From Bryoerythrophyllum caledonicum (Eukaryota > Streptophyta > Bryopsida > Pottiales > Pottiaceae): DNA of 64,000 nt. A program made the translations under genes and the position numbers. The notes below the pieces were generated by a model that saw only the letters and a list, made by a program, of their open reading frames with translations, had not been told where the DNA came from and did no database searches. The stretch spans positions 3,942,168 through 4,006,167 of the forward strand of contig OZ020522.1 of NCBI GenBank assembly GCA_963971425.1, given 5' to 3'. Numbering within the stretch: the first letter of the stretch is position 1; the number at the start of each line of letters is the position of its first letter. Shown here one piece after another: positions 33,684-45,609 of this stretch.

Positions 33684-35047
33684 GAGGCCTTCCTTCCTCC
33701 GCTTTCTTCTTCCTCACGCTCGTTGGAACTACGACAATTTTAATAGCTTTCCTAGTCATTAGGGATATGTCATTTCTATCTACTAAGGCGTGCCAACTAT
33801 GTCAAAGTCCTCTTGAATTTTTCCACTAAATACTTGTGTTGTAGATGAAATCATATACACCCTAAAAACTTGTAAATGAAGTACAGAACAATTTTGCTTT
33901 ATTTAAACAATGACACCAGCCATATTATTCCGGCTACATGCTGGCAAAATCTTGATAACTATTTATATGCTCTCCGCCGTCTTTGCTTACAACAAGTGTT
34001 TTCATTTCATTAGATGCGATTAATTTTAATGATTCCTATTCGAATGGGTTCTCATTGTGCGAGTCTAATATTCAAACCTCTCCTACCTAATTGAATAATT
34101 AATTGTTTAAAGCATTGATTCCGCGTGCTAATCTTCACCTTGTACAACATGTCATATCTCCCTACTCTTTCCAGTCATTAGAGAAATGCAAGTTCAGAAC
34201 GTATTTTGAAGATGCTAGACATTAGTTTGTAAGGGACTCCAATGATTCTTCCTAATTCCTTTATTAAAATCACCTTGATTGTTATATTTAAAAGAGCATA
34301 CGTAGGCATGATTTATAATAGCTATGTAGTTGTCTTCCGCCGTCACTTACAATTTATTACCAAATATTGCCTTTATGACATATAAAACCACTATTAGATG
34401 CGCTAATTCTATTGTGTACACTCTCTGTTCAACACATTTATTTTAAATTGCGAACCAAAGGAAACAACCTCAACTAACTAATGTAAACCCATGTGCATTA
34501 ATGTATATTCTAATGTACACTTTATACATTATGTTTTATACTTAGAAAGCCTCACTTAATGTATTCTCGTACTTCAAGAATAATATATTTTGAGTTCAAT
34601 TATTTTATGGACGTTGTTTTAATTAGCACACTAGCGTTCCTCGCACAATCAATGATTAATATAGGTTTTGAGACAATTTACATTTTAAGTGTTGACTCTG
34701 ACACGGACACTCCAATTCCGTGGCATCTAGATATACCAGGCTCTACTCAATCTTTCGTCGATCTAGAATCTCCAGGATGTCAATCCTTTACAAGCCTGAT
34801 CTTATCTTAAGACAGGTGGTTCTCAAATATTGCAAGGAGACAGTCAATTGGATTCCACGTCGTGCTAAGCTGTTACTGCTTCATATAATCTCGGATACAT
34901 TCCAAATTGTATTATTGTGCATTTGCTTTAAACATTGACAGACGCCATCTTTCGATGATACCCCTTTTTATACTCACTGACTGTTCTTCATAATCCCTGT
35001 CCCTCTCCGTATTCCATCACTCTTGCAACCCAATCTTGATGTCTCCA
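33684..35047. other. AT-rich intergenic DNA
   Basis: No frame with recognisable content. The 84-codon frame at 34559-34810 has no domain. May include the promoter side of the ParB/methyltransferase gene (left) and of the transposase remnant (right). Confidence 0.4.
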
Positions 35048-38000
35048 TGGCTTCTTCTGTTCCATCTACAATGTCTTCCATGGCCATACTACGTGCCGTT
35101 GGAACTGGCTGTCCTATTGCCTATCCTTTGAACGAGGATAGTTTTGCTACTGTTACCAGTGTTGTGTTAAGTATTTGATTTTGTTTTCTTCAAGAGAGTA
35201 TTTGTGTCGAGGATGAGGTCTATGACAATGATTGTCTCTGCTCTACATTACACCAAGTCCGTCTGTAGTGAAGGATATATTTGAGAAGGAATGGAAACTT
35301 GGCAAGGGTCGGTATAGAGTATATGGTCGCATAGATTCACAGATTAGTTCGTCATGGATTGATCTTACCTCTCGTTAGTCCACAACGTGTAGCTTGCAGA
35401 TTCCTCCTCAACTTTGAATGGAGGTCAAGATTGAGCCCGGCACCGAGTCAATCATCATTCTCTCTTCAGACAACGAGGACATTACGCCTCCTTTGTACCC
35501 CCGAAATTAAGTGTCCCTATGTCATGTCGTCGTCCCGTTACGCCTACTTATCGACCATCCAAGTCTTGTCCTCCAAAAGAGCAATTGGTTACTGGTATTG
35601 TCAGTGTTATTGCAGATCTAAAGAGGCTATCCACCCGTGCCGGCGGCAAGAATCCGCTAAAGACAATGAATTTCGACACCATTCCACACCGGCAAGTGAG
35701 TTGTCTCTCCGCCGAGTTCAACCATGATGCGATATTCAAACTGCCGCCCGTCCCACCATCGGCGTCATCCACTCAAGCACGTAACATGTATGGGATGGAC
35801 AAGCGGTATGATGGACACGACTGGACGAAGACGATCACGACAAACATCATGAACGATGACGGCCTGCACTTTCAGACTTCGAAGTGTGTCGGTCATCTGC
35901 AATGCGACAACGTCGACTGCATGTACCTTGAGCGAGTTAATCAAATATCAGACATGAACGAGAGAAAGTTTGATGGAACGATTGCGGTGACTTTACAAGC
36001 CGGTCAGAGAGCCCCTAAAACACGCTACTTTGCAAGATTTGTGGAGTTCCACCAACATGTATTGCCATGTGTGATGTTGTAGTGTACTATGTTTTTGGTA
36101 AGCGCAACTGCACCCGTGCATGTATTTACTTAGGCGTACACGACCATCTCGTTGAAATAGGTGATTACTGTGATGTAAAGGAGAAGATCAGTAGTCTTAT
36201 TAGTGAGCAGGTAGAAAAAACTTCGCGTGCGACCAAGAGTGCCATCATATTGGAGGCGAGCAAGGAGCTCCTTGGAGATTTCTTGCTCCGCGAAGAAGGT
36301 GACCCCGAAAGATCTTGATTGTGGAGGAGTTAGTTCCTTTCTTAGACAAATGCAAGGACATGGGTTCTCCAAGCATCTGAAATAAGGTGGTTACATTCCG
36401 GTACCTAAAGAGGTACGGTGTCATGGACGCCATATTGAAACTTTGCTCGGTGAATACCTGGGCGTTTGTGTAGAACAGCAAATTCCCAAGTCAAGGTTTG
36501 GAACATGCTATGGGAGAAGAATCCAAGGTCTTCATCTTCAAGATGTCAGAGGTAGGGCCGGGATCTGGCATTAACCTTGTGAAGCGGATGCAACCGGGTA
36601 ATGATCTGGATAATGCGTGGATGATGTTCGATCATGTCAAGCGCGTGACGGACTGGACAACAATGGGATGTCACGTGTACGACGCTACGTACTGCAAGGT
36701 AATGATCATCGCTATCTGTGACTTGATGCCGGAGGATAAGGATGCTCAGATGCTTTTCTAGAATAACCTCAATGATGTCATGCGTCGAGATGGAGTGGAG
36801 AAGCCGAACTTCAAGGGATTCATGGCGGACGGTGCTCAGGCCAATTGGAATGTGGTAAGAGCTGTCTACAGGGGTGGCAACGTCATGGCGGACAAGGAAT
36901 GTACATGCCTATTTCACTATATGTAGAGTATGATCAAGTACACAGAAAAATGGATTGCCGAGGAATTTCAAGAGCAGCACAAGAGCCTCTATAAACAATA
37001 CAGGGAAGCAACAACTATGGAGGACGCCGACCGATTGTACAACGCGCTTTAAGCATGGTACAGGATATCTAGAGTTGTGTCTGAAAAGGGGCTTGAGGCC
37101 ATGTCAAACTGGATTACATGGTGGCACTTTAGGTACCGTCAATGGGGCGGGTTTATGACCTCGGTATGGCACGCGTACTCTCACTTATGTTCTCAATATT
37201 GTGCATTCTTAGTCCATTTCTTACTTCGTCCTTGGTTCCTTACATTATCGTTCAATTTTTGCAGAACATTTCTATTGACTTATTAGCCGAGATGCCTTCT
37301 TGCAACCTAGTGGAGACCGTGCACAACAAGTGGAAGCAAGCCTCTGGGGACCGAGGGGCAGACCTATACGTCGCCACTGTAGACGACTACATCCGCGGAT
37401 TCTTGCAAGTTGTTAACTACCACCAATTCCTGAAAGGCGATGTTGGTGGGACCGGACCTAGCAAGGAAGAACTGAAGCTTAGGGTGGCCGAGAGAAAAGC
37501 GCAAAGGACAGGCGGCGCCAGTGTCCTGAAGGAGTCCATGTTGCAAATGCCCGGGGCAGAGGAATTTTGTACCCACACAACAAACAAGGCTGGGGAATCT
37601 GAGGTGTTCGGTTCACAGAAGCGTAAGCCAAACATGCCAATCGGTGCCGATGACGAGTCACATCGACCGGATAAGGTGAACTTCTCTCGCCCTCGACATT
37701 CTTTAGGACCCTTAGGAACTTCTTCAGATCCGCTGCCCATTATCAATGAAGACGATGGCATTGGTGATGACGACAATGTCTATTCCGACGAAGGCGTCTT
37801 TAATAATGATGTCTATTATGTACGATCGGCACATGTGTCACCAATGGTGACTCTGGCTCGGAGACTTGGTTTGCGGCGCGTCACAGCGGTGGAAGAGACT
37901 CATGTTGAATTGACAGAGTGGCATATCGCCCGCTTGTCATAGAATTCTGCCAAGAAATGTTTTGCGCAACGCACAAAAACAAGGACAAAATGTGTAGAGA

Positions 38001-38790
38001 GGATTGTGAGAGCTGGAAAGGCAACCCCGGCACCAACATACACTGGTTTTTACCATCATCCGAAGAAGAATGTCTTGGAAACCATGGATTTCTACTTCTG
38101 CAATAATGACATCGAAAGGTGTGTGAAGGGTACGAGGTGTGCGTGGGTGGTTCAATACAAGAAGGGCGTCGATAGGCCTCTGATCCCAAACGTATGGCTT
38201 GTCATAGTGGGTACTAATCTGACCCGTGGCGAGATTGAGGATGTGGAAGCAGCTGGATTTCAACTCCCGCAAAAGCAGCAAGTTTCTTCAAGATGTCTAT
38301 TTACTAACGACAGGCCCCCAAGAGACCTGAGTTCCATTTCAGTGCCAGCGGACGCCAGTAGAATTCCTGCAAAGAGAGATGGTAAGACGGTAAAGCGCAC
38401 CTCTAAAGTACGTAATGACAAAAAAAGGAAGTCTATGGCGTCTGTTGATTCCCTAAATGCTTCCATTAAAGCCGTGAGGATGCTCCGAGGTCTCGGCTTG
38501 AAGTGCCACATTTCTCTCGTTTCATATGGTGATCCACCTGAAGTTAATATCTACTCCGTCACGGTGAGTGCATTCCCTCATTACACCTGCCGAACTTTCA
38601 CAAAGACCTAGAAGGCGTTCTGTGGAAAGAGCCAATACTCCCACTGTAAACATCTCTACTTCATCTTTCTCACTATCTGTGGAGTTGATTGAACTGTAGA
38701 ATTCATCCATGCTTCTACCTTCAGTTGGAAGGAGGTCAAGTAGATTCTTGAACGTAGCATCCTGACACATCCTTGGACCTAGTCCGGGTC
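35048..38790 (+). pseudogene. SWIM-domain MULE-like transposase, decayed
   Basis: Pieces in order: MASSVPSTMSSMAILRA (35048), 35519-36082 (FNHDAIFKLPPVPPS, HDWTKTITTNIMNDDGLHF, ARFVEFHQHV), 36067-36318 (VFGKRNCTRACIYLGVHDHL, ATKSAIILEASKELLGDFL), 36498-37140 (VFIFKMSEVGPGSGINL, FDHVKRVTDWTTMGCHVYDA, NFKGFMADGAQANWN, WITWWHFRYRQWGG), an intron to about 37265, then 37268-38600. The end (SVTVSAFPHYTCRTF ... HCKHLYFIF) is a SWIM zinc finger whose first Cys is Tyr. FIHASTFSWKEV follows to 38790. I know this architecture from large repeat families in mosses and other early-diverging plants, and the SWIM end fits MULE-type transposases. Stops (TAG at 36760 and 36925, TAA near 37050, TAG near 38610) and frameshifts inactivate it. 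No terminal inverted repeats were found. Confidence 0.65.
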
Positions 38791-39290
38791 TTTAGCGTAT
38801 ATCAGTAGCGTATACCCTAAACCTACGTGTGAACCTAGGATTACTTATAGAATAGGTGTTTGAAAAAAAAATTATGACTTTGCTCGAGGAGCACCTATAT
38901 ATATATCAAGATATTTGTTGTGTTGAAAAATATTACCAGTTTGACCTCACAATATGATCTCTTGGTGCTTAGTGGTTATATTCTTACCTATTGGTACCAA
39001 GACAAACTATATAATAACCTTTTGGTATCAAGACCCTAAACCGTAACGTCTTGGTACCAAGAAGTTCTAAAGTTAGTACAAAATCTAGAATCTGTGTTTG
39101 AAAAATAGATACCAATTATCGATTTTGGTCATGTCTAAATTTAGCAAAGAACCCTAAATCTTGAAAATAGAACAAATATTCCTCAAATACTCATTAAATA
39201 ATCAAATATTCCAGGAATATTCGAATATTTTCTACTCTCCGTGGTTGAATTCTCTGCTCACCGTTCATGAATAAGACTCCCTCGGTATAA
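38791..39290. other. AT-rich junction with palindromic CTTGGTACCAAG motifs
   Basis: Related copies at 38961 (CTTGGTGCTT), 38990 (TTGGTACCAAG), 39021 (TTTGGTATCAAG) and 39050 (CTTGGTACCAAG), spaced about 30 bp. No gene. The right end abuts the abnormal 3' truncation of LINE copy B at about 39290. Confidence 0.5.
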
Positions 39291-40853
39291 TAGCTATATG
39301 CGGGGTCAAATTTTGGTGAGGTGGTAGTTTGGTTGTCCGGGAGGGTTGGGGGAGTTAAGAAGTAATCTAGTGTATAGCTATTGTAACTTAGTTTTGACCA
39401 TTTTTTGTTTCTGTTGACGGGTGTTTGTTTAGGTGTTGGTGGAGCCATTTTTGTGTATAGCCAATGTATGTTTAGGGTTTTTGATACGGAGGTAAGCTCT
39501 TTTAGTTGTTCTAGGGAGCCAAGGGTGTGATTTTGGTGGTGGACACATATTATTTGTAGTGTGGATGGCTCAATCCTAGGCTTTTTTAGTTGCGGTAGTA
39601 TAGTGGGTTTCTGGTATGGTATTGAGTCTGCTTCAAATAAGGCAATGATATGAGAGTCTGGGAATGGACTTACTTGTTGGTTAAACTTTTGGTACCAGTT
39701 TTTGTCTAGGGTGATGATGAGTGCAGTTGTGTGGTTTGGGTCATTTTTGGCAGCAAGGCGTGCCCAGTGTAGTGCTTGTTGTGTTTCTTCTTCAATGTGA
39801 GGGTGCGCTATACCATTACCGATCCATTTGTGGTCAAAGGCCTTCTCTAGTGAGCCAAATATTATATCTCTTTCAAATGGGGAGTAGTATTTTTGTAGTT
39901 TGGTGGGACATGTGACAGGGGAGGAGTAGTATGACTATTCTATGTTAAAGGATGATGTAAGTGAGTCTAAGATGGGGGTGGATATTGTGTATTGTGCATT
40001 TTTGAGGGGATTATTTTTTTGGGATTCGGTATTTGTATCTTTGATATAACCAGATTAATTTGGTTTCGAATGATTGGGTTATTGGTTCGATGTTTGTGCG
40101 TGTTTGTAGTTTTATATTGTATTGGTTTCATAGCCATTGGAGTCTGGTAGTGGTAATGGTTTGTAGATGTCGGCCATTTTCTTCATATAGATGTGCTAGG
40201 TTGTTGTTTATTTTGATTGTGTTTCAGATTGTAAGGATATCATTTTCGTGGTTGCATTCTGTGGTGTAGATTTATAGGAGTGGGATAATTATTGGTGGGG
40301 TTACAGATCTTGTGTCTTGGAGTTGTTCTTGGGAGTGGTGGGTTTGAATGATTTTGGAGTAGAATTTCTTTTGGATCCTTTGATAGTATTGTTTTAATTT
40401 TTTGGTATTGTGAGTGGAGGTATTATGGTCGTGTCGTGGAAAAAGGTTTCTTTGAGGGAGCCACTTATTAAATGTAGTGTTGTTGTGTTGCCATTGGCAT
40501 AGATATTTGATGTATGTGTTTTGTATGTTGTTGATATCTTTATTTTGTATATGTTTATGGTGTATAATTCTATTGATGGGATATAGGGTGGGGTTCTGAG
40601 GAGGTGTATTGGGGGCCGGGGGTAATAGGGTAGTGTCGGGTTTGGGGGGTGGGTTGGTTGGGGGGTAGTTCTTGGGAAGATGTTGTTGTTGGTAGTGGTA
40701 AATGGATCATTGAGTCTATGGGAAAGTGGGTGTATGAGGCAGAGGGTGTTGCATGTTGTTGGACATGTTGGTCGGCAAAAGAGTTATTTGGCCATATTTA
40801 GAGCGCACTTAATAAGTTTGGATGGGGTAAAGTGATAGGTTTTGAAGTCTTCA

Positions 40854-43182
40854 TCATTCATGATGTGTGCCATTTGGTAGAGTAATTTGTTTTAATTCAA
40901 AGATATTTTTTGAAAGGAGTTTTTGTAGAAGTTTTCTGGAGTTTTGAGGATTGAGTGTATTGTGATTTTGTGTTTCTTGGCTCCATGATATTTCTAATGG
41001 TGTGGGATCAAGGAGGAAGTTTGGGATTGTGCTTTTGAGGTGAACTTTAGCTATATGTTTTAATAAGTAGAGTGTACGAGTTATTGGTGATCTTATGCAG
41101 TCCGTTTTTTTAATTCTGGGAATGTTTTTGGCTCCACCGTGTTGAACTAGGACATATTGAGTTAGTCCTTTGAATATTTTTCCGAGTCGCCCTTTGTCAT
41201 TTAGAACATTTTGTAGTTGTTCACCTATGCATCTGAGATAAGCATTTTTAGGGGAGAAGGCTTCCAAGCCAAATAAATTTTGTGGGAGTTGGATTATCGC
41301 ATTTGACATACATTTTGGCATGCCACAGATGGTCTTTTGTATGGCTATAATTTTTTGATCTAGTTTTTTGATGGCTGGCATAGAGTATGGTACAACGTAG
41401 AAGCTGTATGCTACGCCTGGGTGTATTTTAGTGTCAACCATTTTAATTTTTTGTTTCATAGTGGCCGGACATGTTGTTAATTTTTTGCATTGTTTAATGA
41501 GTTTTGTGGTTGTGGTGTGGATTTGGATTTTCCATTTTAGAGAGGCAACAAGATTTGTGCCTAGGTATACATATGATTCATTTTGGTGTAGTATGGGGAT
41601 TGGTTGGCCACGGTAGTTGATGTTAGAGGCTTGCATTAGGGTTTTAAATGTAGTTGGATTAATTTTGGATTTATTTGGACAACTAGTAGTAGCACATTTT
41701 GGGACTCCTACGTCCATACCGGTCCATTTACAATATCTATCAATTTTATCAATTTGTGTTTTGTAATGATTTTATTTTGTTAGTTATGGTGGCAAGGTCA
41801 TATGCGTAGGCGACAGAGTTTATGGTGATTTGTGACGTTCCAAACATGTATCCATTATTGCCTCGCTCTAGCCATCTAAGTAGTGGTTCTAAAAATATAA
41901 TGAATAGATATGGACTAGGGGTGTCTCCTTGTATGGTTCCTCTATAAATGGGGATAGGCTTAGTCTTTTCAAAGTGTTCACCTCTATAGTAAGTAGATGA
42001 TTGTAAGTAGATATTTCCAACTAGTGCAGTTGCATCATTTGGGTATCCAATGTCAATCATTATTGCTAGTAGTCGAGCGTGATCTATAGATCCAAACGTG
42101 TTTTTGAAATCAACATATAGAACGTATATGTCTTGATTTGTGAATCTTTTGTCTTCTAGTGCCGCTATTATGGTTTGTATTTGTCTAGAGGTACTTCTTT
42201 CTGTTCTAAATCCTTCTTGACTGTTGTGTAAGATTTTAAATTTTTCACCATATGAGGATAGTATGGAGGTAAGTGTGCTAGTGTATAGTTTATATATTGT
42301 GTTAGCTAATGCAATTGGTCTATGATTTGATAGTAGTGAAGGATCTCCCTTTTTGTAGAGTAAGATTGTTGCACTTGTTTTCCATGAGGCTGGTATTTGT
42401 TTTTGTTTATAGCAGCGAGAGAAGAATAGAAGAATAGAGATAGTAATTTATGAAATTTTGGGGGCATGTTTTTGAGTATTGAATTCGGTATGCGGTCTGG
42501 CCCTGGGGCTTTGTTGTTTCCGAGGTTGCGGAGACATGTGCCGTATATGGCTCTATTGAAGTATGTATGGAATGGGATTTCAGGGTCACCTCGTTTGTCT
42601 AAGGTAAGTCCATCTAGATCATGCCATGGGTATTGATGTACTGCACATGTGCATTCGGTTGGGTGTTGTGGTTGGTAATTACATGTTGGTACTGTGGGTC
42701 TATTGTTTTTTTGTTTGCCGGTTAAATATTTCACTTGCAATGTCTTCGGGACTAGTTAGAGTGTTATTGTGTTGGTCAATGATACAATCTAGTGGTGGAG
42801 ATTCAGATTTTCTAAAGACTTTTCTATTTATTTTTTTAGGGCTAGTTTCGTATAATTGTCTGTATTTTGAGATGGCTTTTTTAATATTATCTTGGGAGTG
42901 TTTTGTAGTTACTTTACGGGCTTGTGTATTGGCATTTTTTGCGATTAGTGCAATGTCTTTTATCCATGTGTCGTGGGGTAGGTCTGGGAGAGGTGGGGTA
43001 GGGATTTGGGTATAGGGTAGGGTTAGTATTTTGTTAACTATGGGATGATTATGCCATTGTGGGTTATTTTTCACGATTCTAATAGTTTTTTGTATTACAT
43101 GGTATGTAGCTAGGTGTTGTTTCCATATTTTTGAAAGTTTGCGGAATAAATAACCACCTTGTTGTGATGTTCGGTTTGTCAT
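40854..43182 (-). pseudogene. Reverse transcriptase domain of LINE copy B
   Basis: Pieces: 43182-42700 (linker, TSPEDIASEIFN), 42740-42306 (NLGNNKAPGPDRIPNSILKN, RT block 1-2), 42060-41749 (RGTIQGDTPSPYLFIIFLEP, then AYAYDLATI) and 41717-40854 (thumb-like). The catalytic box, expected as A/Y-x-D-D, reads YAYDLA, so one of the two catalytic Asp is Tyr. At least three frame breaks occur (near 42400, 42063 and 41740). Reverse transcriptase identity is clear. This copy cannot be active. Confidence 0.87.
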
Positions 43183-43449
43183 TTGTGGTATTGGTTGGGC
43201 TTTACACGTTTGTTCTAATGTATCAGAGATGTTATTGATAAGTGTATCTAGGATGTGGCATGTTTCGTGCCATTGTGTTTGAGAGAGTTGGTTATTGTTT
43301 TCAAGGATGTTTATGAGAAAGTCTATTTGTATGGAGTTTTTTTCAAAGAACTTTGTATTGAATTTTTCTAAGTTATCTTTTGGGATGGGGTTTAATATTC
43401 TTATATTATCGTTTTTTGTTATTATAGGGGTACGACTAATTAGTATGTT

Positions 43450-44222
43450 ATTTGGGATGTGGAGTTGTATAGGCGAATGATCCGAGTTGAGAATAGTGTC
43501 TTTGTTTGTTGTAGAGGTGTATTGTGTAGTATTGTTTGTATTGATATAAAAGCCGTCTATAAGGATCCAATCACCGTAGTTATATCCGCCTTGTCTGGAG
43601 TATTGTATATCAGTATTTATGTAGGTGAAGTTTAGGCTTTCCGTGAAGTAACGCCATTGGTAGTCTGTGTTTTGGAAGGGGGGGTGTTATGGTTACCGTT
43701 TTGTCGACCGATTAATGCTATGTCTCTGTTGAAGTCTCCACATAATATGTAAATATAATTTGGGTGATTGTTTATTTATGATGTAATATTGTTTTGTATG
43801 TCTATAGTAAATTTGGTATCTTCGGGATGGGAGGGCATATACATGTGAAAGATTAACCATGGTTGTAGTGGTTGATTAGAGATTTTGATTATTTGGAGGT
43901 AGGGAGATATGTGCATTGGGGTGGGAATTTTTTTTATGTTGCCCAGAAAAGCGTATTTTTTGTGTACTAGTGTAAGGAGGCCACCGCGACCCGGTGTGTA
44001 TGGTCTGCGTTGTTGAATGCATCTTGTTAGTGCATGTGTGTTGTTAAAAATAAGTTTGTAGTCTTGAAATATGTTTGGTATGTATTTTGTAGATTTTGTG
44101 GCCGATACTTTTATTTCTTGTATAACTATGACAGCCGGTGGTGTATTTGAACTAATATTTTGGTTCTGTGGGGGAAGATAAGAGGGTGGGGGGTGGATGG
44201 GTATACTCTGGTATGAGGTCAA
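43450..44222 (-). pseudogene. APE-type endonuclease domain of LINE copy B
   Basis: Motifs in order: VIVIQEIKVSATKS (the catalytic Glu), GRGGLLTLVHKKY, LIFHMYMPSHPEDTKF, a stop near 43776, then CGDFNRDIALIGRQNGNHN (D-x-N), WILIDGFYINT and LNSDHSPIQLHIP (S-D-H). These are the conserved motifs of apurinic/apyrimidinic-like endonucleases of non-LTR retrotransposons. The catalytic residues appear intact, but the in-frame stop (followed by INNHPNYIYIL) disables it. Confidence 0.85.
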
Positions 44223-44767
44223 AACATTTCAGTGACTCATTAATTAGTTTGTTAGGTAGGTAAGAATTTTTTTTTATTGTGTTGTTTGAAGGGGATATAG
44301 TTTGACTATGTAAAAAAATGTATAATTCTTTGTGTATTGAGTTCCCGTGGTTTATGATATTTTGATTTTCTTCAAGAATTTTTGTATAAGAATGTGGGGT
44401 ATGAATGTCTTTCGGGTGGGTTTTGTAGATTTGATATGGTTCTTAGTAGTGTGTTAGTCCATGTATTTATGTTTGTGTTTTGAGGGTTTAGGAGATGGTT
44501 ACATTCATCTATGTTAGGGTGGATGGTGATTACTAGGGCATATAAAATGTGTGTTGGTGGGTGTGTATTTTGTTGTTGTATGTATTGGGCAATATTTGGG
44601 TGTGTATTGTTGTGTAGTTGATATAATGTATGTGTAGTTTTAAAAAATGGTGCAAATGTTTGAGCGACGTGTTTGTATTTTGGTTGTAGTTTTATGGTAT
44701 TTGGTATAAAATATATTTTGGCATTTTTTTAATGCGTAGTAGGATGTCTTTTTAGTACATTAGACAT

Positions 44768-44794
44768 GGGTCCCGGATTGGTTTCTATATCCCC
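44768..44794 (-). other. 2A ribosome-skipping peptide at ORF2 N-terminus
   Basis: Residues 76-91 of the frame starting at 45040 read YKILLLLSGDIETNPGP. GDIETNPGP matches the 2A consensus D-(V/I)-E-x-N-P-G-P exactly, and the hydrophobic stretch before it is typical. Known: 2A makes the ribosome skip the Gly-Pro bond, releasing the upstream peptide and continuing translation. In non-LTR elements of several animal and protist clades it sits at the N-terminus of an ORF. Here it would release a 90-residue leader from the endonuclease/RT protein. Confidence 0.88.
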
Positions 44795-45040
44795 ACTTAA
44801 TAGTAATAGGATTTTGTAGTGCAATGGTTTAGTGAGTTGCTTTTGATTTTTTACCTTATATATATTTTTTAGATAGATTGTCTTTTTGTTTTTGGTTTTA
44901 GTATTTTTGTTTATAGGTGTGTGTATGTTTTTGTTTGTGGTGTTTGTTGTGATTTTGTTTTTGCTTGTGATTGTGATGTATGGAGTGGTAGTTGAGGTGT
45001 AGACAATATTGGGTATTTTTATGGTTGTCTTTGTGTGCAT

Positions 45041-45609
45041 GTTTTGATTCTTCCGAGTATATACATAATGTTTTTGTATATGTCTTTGTGTGTGTTTGTA
45101 GGTTAGGTATAGGGTGCGGTTTTTTTGTTTATATTTTTTGGTGAAGTATTTGTATTTGTATTTGGTGTAGTATGGGGTATAGCAATTAGTGCATCTTGGT
45201 ATATATTTTGTGTGGTATTTGTATTGGGAATAGTATATGCAATGATTATATTTTGTATGGTATTCGGTATGGTATTTGGTATATTGTGCACTATGATTTT
45301 TTATTTTTTGTTTGTATAGGATGTGGTATTTGTATTTTGTGTGTTTTTAAAAAAAGTATTTGTATTTTGTTTGTTTTAAAAAAATATATTTGTATTATTT
45401 GTGATGTAGAATACACTATGGAGTAAGGTGTAAACTATGGTATGTATTTTGGTATTGAGTATAGGTTTTAATATGGTGTACATTGATCGTATTTATATAC
45501 TTGTATTCTGCTACATAGTCCATACTAGTTTTGTATAGAGAGTCTATAATGTACTGGATAGTGTAAAATACTAAGGGGCGGGTACGTATTGCAATGTGGT
45601 CTTTGGAGG
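45041..45609 (-). other. Low-complexity spacer between LINE ORF1 and ORF2
   Basis: On the + strand rich in GTATTTGTATT and TTTGTGTG-type repeats, so the element strand is A/C/T-simple sequence. No frame of meaning. It could be an inter-ORF region allowing internal or re-initiated translation of ORF2, which is inference. Confidence 0.45.

Larger units (their letters stand above)
39291..45040 (-). pseudogene. LINE copy B ORF2 (endonuclease-reverse transcriptase), decayed
   Basis: Starts at ATG 45040 with a Thr/Lys/Asn-rich leader, then the 2A motif. One TAA near 44728 interrupts the frame, which continues (KNAKIYFIPNTIKLQPKYKH) toward the endonuclease at 44222. The reverse transcriptase fills 43182-41717, and an RT-thumb-like and linker part follows to 39291 (IRSPITRTLYLLKHIAKVHL, ITLPNGTHHE). 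Stops and frameshifts are frequent. The coding strand is A/C-rich throughout. The product would nick the target, copy the element RNA from the nick and, with the RNase H seen in copies C and D, complete integration. Start choice: the first ATG before the 2A peptide in an open frame after the spacer. Confidence 0.8.

Noticed and set aside
45125-45426. Hydrophobic + strand frames (FFGEVFVFVFGVVWG type) as a membrane protein
   Set aside because: Produced by GTATTTGTATT simple repeats in the spacer between LINE ORFs.
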